From Deltaproteobacteria bacterium (GTDB lineage: Bacteria; Myxococcota; Polyangia; Haliangiales; Haliangiaceae), in NCBI GenBank assembly GCA_018262455.1, contig JAGSPR010000090.1:1-17707 (forward strand): a DNA stretch of 17,707 nucleotides, written 5' to 3'. The notes beneath the pieces were generated by a model. It searched no databases, was not told the DNA's origin, and was given only the letters and a program-made list of their open reading frames with translations. Below, piece by piece: positions 15,078 to 17,707 of the stretch; position 1 is the stretch's first letter, and each line of letters starts with the position of its first letter. The translations under genes and the position numbers were made by a program.

Positions 15078-16412
15078 TCAGTCGACGCCGTATTTCTTGA
15101 GCTTGTCGTAAAGCGTCCGCTCGCCAATGCCGAGCATCTCGGCCGCGCGGCGCCGGTTGCCACCGACAACCTCGAGGGCATGCAAGATCGCCTCGCGCTC
15201 GAGCTCGGCAAGCGGGCGCACTTCATCGGACTTGGCGGCGGGCTTCGACTCGCCGTCTTCGACCCAGATATGCGAAGCGTCGATCGCGTCACCGTCCGCG
15301 AGGATCGCCGCGCGCTCGAGTGTGTTCGCGAGCTCTCGTACGTTGCCTCGCCAGGTTGCGCCGAGCAGGCGCTTTTCGGTGGCAGGAGCGAGCTTTGGCA
15401 TCGGCCGCTTGAGGTCGCGCGCGATTCGTTCGAGTAGGTAACGTGCGAGCGGGAGCAGGTCCTGCTTGCGGTCGCGCAGCGGAGGTAGCTTGATGGGGAA
15501 TACCGCGAGCCGGTGATAGAGGTCCTCGCGGAACCGGCCATCGTCGATCATCGCGCGGAGGTCGCGGTTGGTCGCAGCGATCCACCGCACGTCGACCTCG
15601 AGGGTACGGCTGCCGCCGACGCGCTCGAACCGACGCTCCTGGAGGACTCGGAGTAGCTTCGCCTGGAGCTCGGGCTTGAGCTCGCCGACCTCGTCGAGGA
15701 AGAACGTTCCGCCATCTGCAAGCTCGAGCCGGCCGCGCTTGCGCTCGACGGCCCCGGTGAACGCGCCCTTCTCGTGCCCGAATAACTCGCTCTCGAGCAA
15801 CTGCTCGCTGAGCGCCGCGCAGTTGATCGCCATGAACGGCTTGTTCGCGCGCGGGCTCTGCTGGTGGATGGCGCGGGCGGCGACCTCCTTGCCCGTCCCA
15901 CTCTCGCCGAGCAAGATCACGGTGGCCGCGGTGCGCGCGACCTTCTCGATCGCCTCGACCACGGGGCGCATCGCAGGATCGCCGTACGTCAGCGGCGGGC
16001 CGGATGGCTCGACGACCCGCTCGGTCCCGTCGACCCGATCCTTGAGGCCCCGTCGCTCGACCGCGCGCGACACGAGGAGCCGCAGCTCGTCGGGGCCCGA
16101 GATCGGCTTCTGAAGGTACTCGAACGCGCCAAGCTTCATCGCCTCGACCGCGTTGTCGACCGTGCCGTGCGCGGTCATCATGATGACCTCGACCTCGGGC
16201 TGCTCGGCGCGGACTTTGCGCAGCAGGCCCATGCCATCGAGCCCGGGCATCTTGAGGTCGGTCAGCACGAGATCGAAGCCGCGTTCGTCGAGAAGCTTCG
16301 CGGCTTCCTTGCCATCCTTGGCGGCCACCACGGTGTGGTTGTCGAGCTCGAGGCTGTCGGTGATGAACTCTCGCAGGCCGGCTTCGTCGTCGGCCACCAG
16401 GATACGTGCCAT
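15078..16412 (-). CDS. NtrC-family response regulator, sigma-54 activator
   Basis: 444 aa transcription activator for sigma-54 RNA polymerase. Receiver domain 1-120 with acidic D8/D9, phospho-acceptor D52 (LTDLKMPG), T80 and K102. AAA+ domain about 140-375 with Walker A GESGTGKE (169-176), the sigma-54 contact loop GAFTGA (216-221), Walker B GGTFFLDE (234-241) and the arginine-finger region FREDLYHRL. The C-terminal Fis-type helix-turn-helix (about 400-442) contains [20 protein letters not shown]. All functional residues are intact, so it should be phosphorylated, assemble and bind an enhancer. ATG 16412 follows the kinase stop by 2 bp, so the pair is co-transcribed and probably cognate. No -24/-12 promoter was recognised in the window, so the target is unknown. 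Confidence 0.96.
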   Translation of the reverse strand: MARILVADDEAGLREFITDSLELDNHTVVAAKDGKEAAKLLDERGFDLVLTDLKMPGLDGMGLLRKVRAEQPEVEVIMMTAHGTVDNAVEAMKLGAFEYLQKPISGPDELRLLVSRAVERRGLKDRVDGTERVVEPSGPPLTYGDPAMRPVVEAIEKVARTAATVILLGESGTGKEVAARAIHQQSPRANKPFMAINCAALSEQLLESELFGHEKGAFTGAVERKRGRLELADGGTFFLDEVGELKPELQAKLLRVLQERRFERVGGSRTLEVDVRWIAATNRDLRAMIDDGRFREDLYHRLAVFPIKLPPLRDRKQDLLPLARYLLERIARDLKRPMPKLAPATEKRLLGATWRGNVRELANTLERAAILADGDAIDASHIWVEDGESKPAAKSDEVRPLAELEREAILHALEVVGGNRRRAAEMLGIGERTLYDKLKKYGVD

Positions 16413-16414
16413 TG

Positions 16415-17590
16415 TCAGCTCTCTGGAATCTCGGCGCGAAACAGGGCGCCGCCGCCGGGGTTGGTGAGCACTGTGATGGTACCGCCGTGCTGCTCGATCA
16501 CGCGGCGCGCGACCGCCAGTCCGAGTCCGGTACCCTGCGTCTTGCCTGTGAAGAACGGTTCGAAGATCTTCGCGCGATCTTCGTCTGCGACACCTTCGCC
16601 GTGATCGGAGATCTCGAAGACTAGCCGCTGGTCTTCGGTGCGGACCGAGGCGACGACCGGCGGCCCGGCCGCGAGCGCGTTGTCCACGAGGTTCACCACG
16701 ACCTCGCGGATCCTCGCCGCGTCGAGCGACCAGGTCCGCGGCGCACGCTCGGTGTCGACCGTGACATCGCCAGGCATGCTCGTCGCTGCCTCGCGCAGCA
16801 GCGCGCCGGGATCGACGTGCTCCCTCCGGATCGCGCCGGTCCGCACGAATCGCAGCAGATCGTTCGTGAGCTTCTCGAGCCGCACCGCCTCGTCGACGAC
16901 GCGCTCGGCCTTGGAGCGTGGCTTCTCGCCGACTGGCAGCATCGCGGCGAGCAACTGCGCGTTGCCCTTGAGCGAGGCGAGCGGGTTCTTGATCTCGTGC
17001 GCCAGCACGGCGGACATCTCGCCGAGCGTGGCGAGCCGGCGCTCGCGCTCACGCTCGCGCTCCTCGGCGTTGCGGCGCGCCTCTCGCAGGACGAGCACGA
17101 TCGCGACACCGAGCAAGCTCGCGGTCGCGACCGCACCGATCCCGAGCGACAGAGTCGCTGCGTCGCGCAGCTCGGTCGCCTGGACTGGCTCGAGCTCGAT
17201 GATCACGCGCCAGTTTCGACCGCCGTTGCGGAGCCGGCGAAATGGCCGCACCTGGAGCCTTAGCCGGCCGTCGACCTCATGGAGCCGCTCGTTGCCCGCG
17301 ATCGTCTCGGCAGCTCCCGTCCCGATCGCGGTCCCGACCTCGCTCACGACGTCCCGCCCCTCGACCATCGCGAGGTAGCGAAGCCCCTCATCGCCGTGGG
17401 TCCGCAGCATGGACGACAGATCGTCCGACGTCGGCGGGCCTTCGAGGTCGGCGAGATCGGCCCGGACGGCTTGCTCGAGTGCCTGCGCCTGACCGCGGCG
17501 AACCGCATCCGAGGCGGCGATCACCGACGAGCGAGTGGTCCACACGGTCGCGATCAGCCCGATCCCGATCAACAGGAACGCCACGACCAC
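16415..17590 (-). CDS. Membrane sensor histidine kinase, N-terminus possibly beyond the window
   Basis: 391 aa from GTG 17590. Order: membrane helix about 2-18; extracytoplasmic sensor about 20-143, a small domain with no family I recognise; second helix about 146-168; a charged coiled-coil linker (about 170-186); dimerisation/phosphorylation domain with H198 in LAHEIKNP; ATPase domain with N-box N304 (LVDNAL), G1 DHGEGV (329-334) and G2 GTGLGL (353-358). No PAS or receiver domain. It would autophosphorylate and pass phosphate to D52 of the NtrC-type regulator 2 bp downstream. The frame stays open from 17590 to the right edge (39 codons, Pro/Arg-rich, with RGRR just before the helix) and GTG 17590 lacks a good ribosome site, so the real start may lie outside the window. 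Confidence 0.93.
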   Translation of the reverse strand: MVVAFLLIGIGLIATVWTTRSSVIAASDAVRRGQAQALEQAVRADLADLEGPPTSDDLSSMLRTHGDEGLRYLAMVEGRDVVSEVGTAIGTGAAETIAGNERLHEVDGRLRLQVRPFRRLRNGGRNWRVIIELEPVQATELRDAATLSLGIGAVATASLLGVAIVLVLREARRNAEERERERERRLATLGEMSAVLAHEIKNPLASLKGNAQLLAAMLPVGEKPRSKAERVVDEAVRLEKLTNDLLRFVRTGAIRREHVDPGALLREAATSMPGDVTVDTERAPRTWSLDAARIREVVVNLVDNALAAGPPVVASVRTEDQRLVFEISDHGEGVADEDRAKIFEPFFTGKTQGTGLGLAVARRVIEQHGGTITVLTNPGGGALFRAEIPES

Positions 17591-17707
17591 CGACCACCCC
17601 GCGAGCGGAGTGACACGACGGCCGCGTTGGGCCCCCGCCAGGGGGACCCCCGCCGCAGGGTTCAGCCGATCTTTGCTGCGCGGTGGACCGCCGTCGATCG
17701 GATCGGG

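Noticed and set aside
14933..15541. Long N-terminal extension of WXXGXW paralogue 2
   Set aside because: It runs through the terminator hairpin and antisense through the regulator gene; the signal peptide begins at 14932.

Overview
The window is GC-rich, densely packed bacterial DNA that looks like a chromosomal stretch of a myxobacterium (phylum Myxococcota). The supports are two exported proteins with MYXO-CTERM sorting tails, a membrane Ser/Thr kinase with an N-terminal zinc finger and an AgmX/PglI-like C-terminal domain, a mitochondrial-type EF-G, and a bacterial enhancer-binding two-component pair. I cannot name genus or family. Nothing looks like a phage, plasmid, insertion sequence or CRISPR array.

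Layout, left to right. (1) 1-580: 5' end of an EF-G gene on the minus strand with a plausible promoter and structured leader, divergent from (2) a receptor-like Ser/Thr protein kinase (581-2353, +). (3) 2456-5757 (+): a tight three-gene set for exported proteins, namely two tandem paralogues with a metzincin-like zinc site whose first His is replaced by Gln, an Ig-like region, Cys-rich modules and MYXO-CTERM tails, then a small secreted protein. (4) 5764-6471 (-): a Cys-rich lipoprotein. (5) 6612-6686 (+): tRNA-Arg(UCU). (6) 6942-10431 (+): a surface lipase lipoprotein of the VolA/Pla-1 type followed by a FadL-type outer-membrane fatty-acid channel, a likely lipid-scavenging operon. (7) 10433-12902: a damaged locus. 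It holds the 3' remnant of a MATE transporter (-), a LigD-type primase/polymerase gene whose 5' end is missing and frame-broken (+), and an intact ATP-dependent DNA ligase (-) convergent with it. (8) 12925-13729: a small exported secretin-N0/STN domain protein (+) and msrB (-). (9) 13835-14932 (-): two tandem WXXGXW-repeat exported proteins. (10) 15078 to the right edge (-): an NtrC-family sigma-54 activator and its histidine kinase, transcribed kinase first.

The lipase and FadL form a coherent uptake pathway: hydrolyse lipid at the surface, import the fatty acid. The polymerase and ligase are the two catalytic halves of bacterial end joining, but no Ku gene lies in the window and the polymerase half looks damaged. 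The kinase/regulator pair has no visible target promoter here.

The least explained items are the paired Gln-substituted metzincin-like proteins with their small partner, the decayed MATE/LigD junction, the back-to-back start regions of the ligase and STN genes with mirrored -10-like boxes at leaderless spacing, and hairpins that contain both stop codons at three convergent gene ends.
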